Made by a program: the position numbers and the translations under genes
From: Lingula anatina
Taxonomy: Eukaryota > Brachiopoda > Lingulata > Lingulida > Lingulidae
Length of the DNA: 64,000 bases
Assembly (NCBI RefSeq): GCF_001039355.2
Contig: NW_019775612.1
Span: forward strand, 2,885-66,884
Direction: 5' to 3'
Shown here: positions 63,380 through 64,000 of the stretch, in pieces
Layout: every line of letters starts with the position of its first letter
Position numbering within the stretch: the stretch's first letter is position 1
The notes under the pieces: model-generated
Database searches by the model: none
What the model saw: the letters and a program-made list of their open reading frames with translations, nothing else
Told to the model about the DNA's origin: nothing

Positions 63380-63900
63380 GAATAGGAAGTCATATATTGG
63401 CAATCCAAATGTGATCTTCAACTTGGCTTTCGACCTACTTTCACTCTTGAACTGGACTTTGGACATGTTTCAGTCGTGACTTCTTCAGAACTAGCAGAGA
63501 TAAACCCATAGTTACTACTGGACATAAATAAACAGGAAATCATATATTGCACTCCTTAATGTAACCTTGAGGTTTGACCTTTCAGTTTGACATGCAAGTA
63601 CTTTCATCCTTAAATGCAGTTTGCCAATTTTCTAGTCCATATATCTCCAAAACTCGCAGATTTACTCTTATAGTCACTGCTGAACTTGATTAGGAAGCCC
63701 TTGATCCCTCGTAATTTTCCCCATGTTGGCTATTTTTTGCTCTTCCTGTTCATGAGTATAAAGCCTAAAATTTGTATGTGTTCGGAATCCTAATATGACC
63801 TTGAATTTAACCTTTGACCTACTTTGGAGGTTAATCCCGCTCTGATCCTGTAGTTTACACCTGACTTCACTACGTTTATGTGATAGATACAATACGAGTC
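63380..63900. repeat. diverged about 150-bp tandem repeat with TGACCT motifs
   Basis: Phrases GGAAGTCATATATTGG (63388), GGAAATCATATATTGC (63535) and GGAAGCCC (63690), each followed by AATGTGATCTT / AATGTAACCTTGAGG / AATATGACCTTGAA and then TTTCGACCTACTTT or TTTGACCT, repeat at about 150-200-bp spacing. There is no credible coding frame. Confidence 0.5.
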
Positions 63901-64000
63901 GCCGAGCTGTACGTGAAATATTACGAGTGCATTGTCGAGCCGCAACTGAGTGTTGTATCTGGCTTAAACCACGGCCTCTTATTGGCTACTACACTGCCCT

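Overview
The window is animal (metazoan) nuclear DNA. Genes are split by GT-AG introns, intergenic stretches are long and AT-rich, and the DNA carries many microsatellites, short foldback transposons and recent segmental duplications. The gene set fits a marine invertebrate deuterostome, most likely a lancelet (Branchiostoma-like): a secreted C-type lectin/chitin-binding mosaic, a Kunitz inhibitor, an animal GH3-family enzyme in duplicate, and a UBAN coiled-coil protein. The species call is inference. It is a draft assembly: there is one 197-base gap of N, two single-N joins (30571 and 43723) with sequence duplicated or interrupted beside them, and an 804-base T run.

Layout. 77-1372 (+) is the 3' end of a UBAN (TNIP/optineurin/NEMO-type) gene. 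5804-6430 (-) is an intronless secreted precursor with a four-cysteine, probably amidated peptide directly behind the signal peptide; it is a candidate undescribed neuropeptide. 10861-18113 (+) is a complete nine-exon gene for a 777-residue secreted protein: C-type lectin domain, cysteine-containing Ig-like/HYR-like repeats, a chitin-binding-like module and a Gly/Ser-rich tail. All eight of its introns are phase 1. Convergent to it, 19333-24528 (-) is a complete five-exon gene for a 226-residue secreted protein with two Kunitz domains.

26.9-50 kb holds four copies of a single-coding-exon gene for a type II membrane protein with an Asp-Asp-Asp motif (glycosyltransferase-like), all on the minus strand: 26947-28050, 29674-30943 (broken), 34742-35854 and 48796-49905. 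The first three lie in tandem units that share 5' and 3' flanks. A 1.44-kb palindromic DNA transposon sits in the 5' flank of copy 3.

40.5-46.6 kb and 55.1-60.1 kb are arms of a large inverted duplication. Each arm carries a GH3-family gene (minus on the left, plus on the right) with the same five recognisable exons, including a conserved GC-AG intron. The spacer holds glycosyltransferase-like copy 4 and a foldback element near the axis. A third copy of the arm's outer repeat begins at about 61.66 kb, interrupted by the T run, so another GH3 unit may follow beyond the window.

Exon boundaries were set by hand from splice consensus and codon phase. The lectin and Kunitz gene models each sum to a whole number of codons with matching phases at every junction, which is strong internal support. 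No tRNA, rRNA or CRISPR was recognised.
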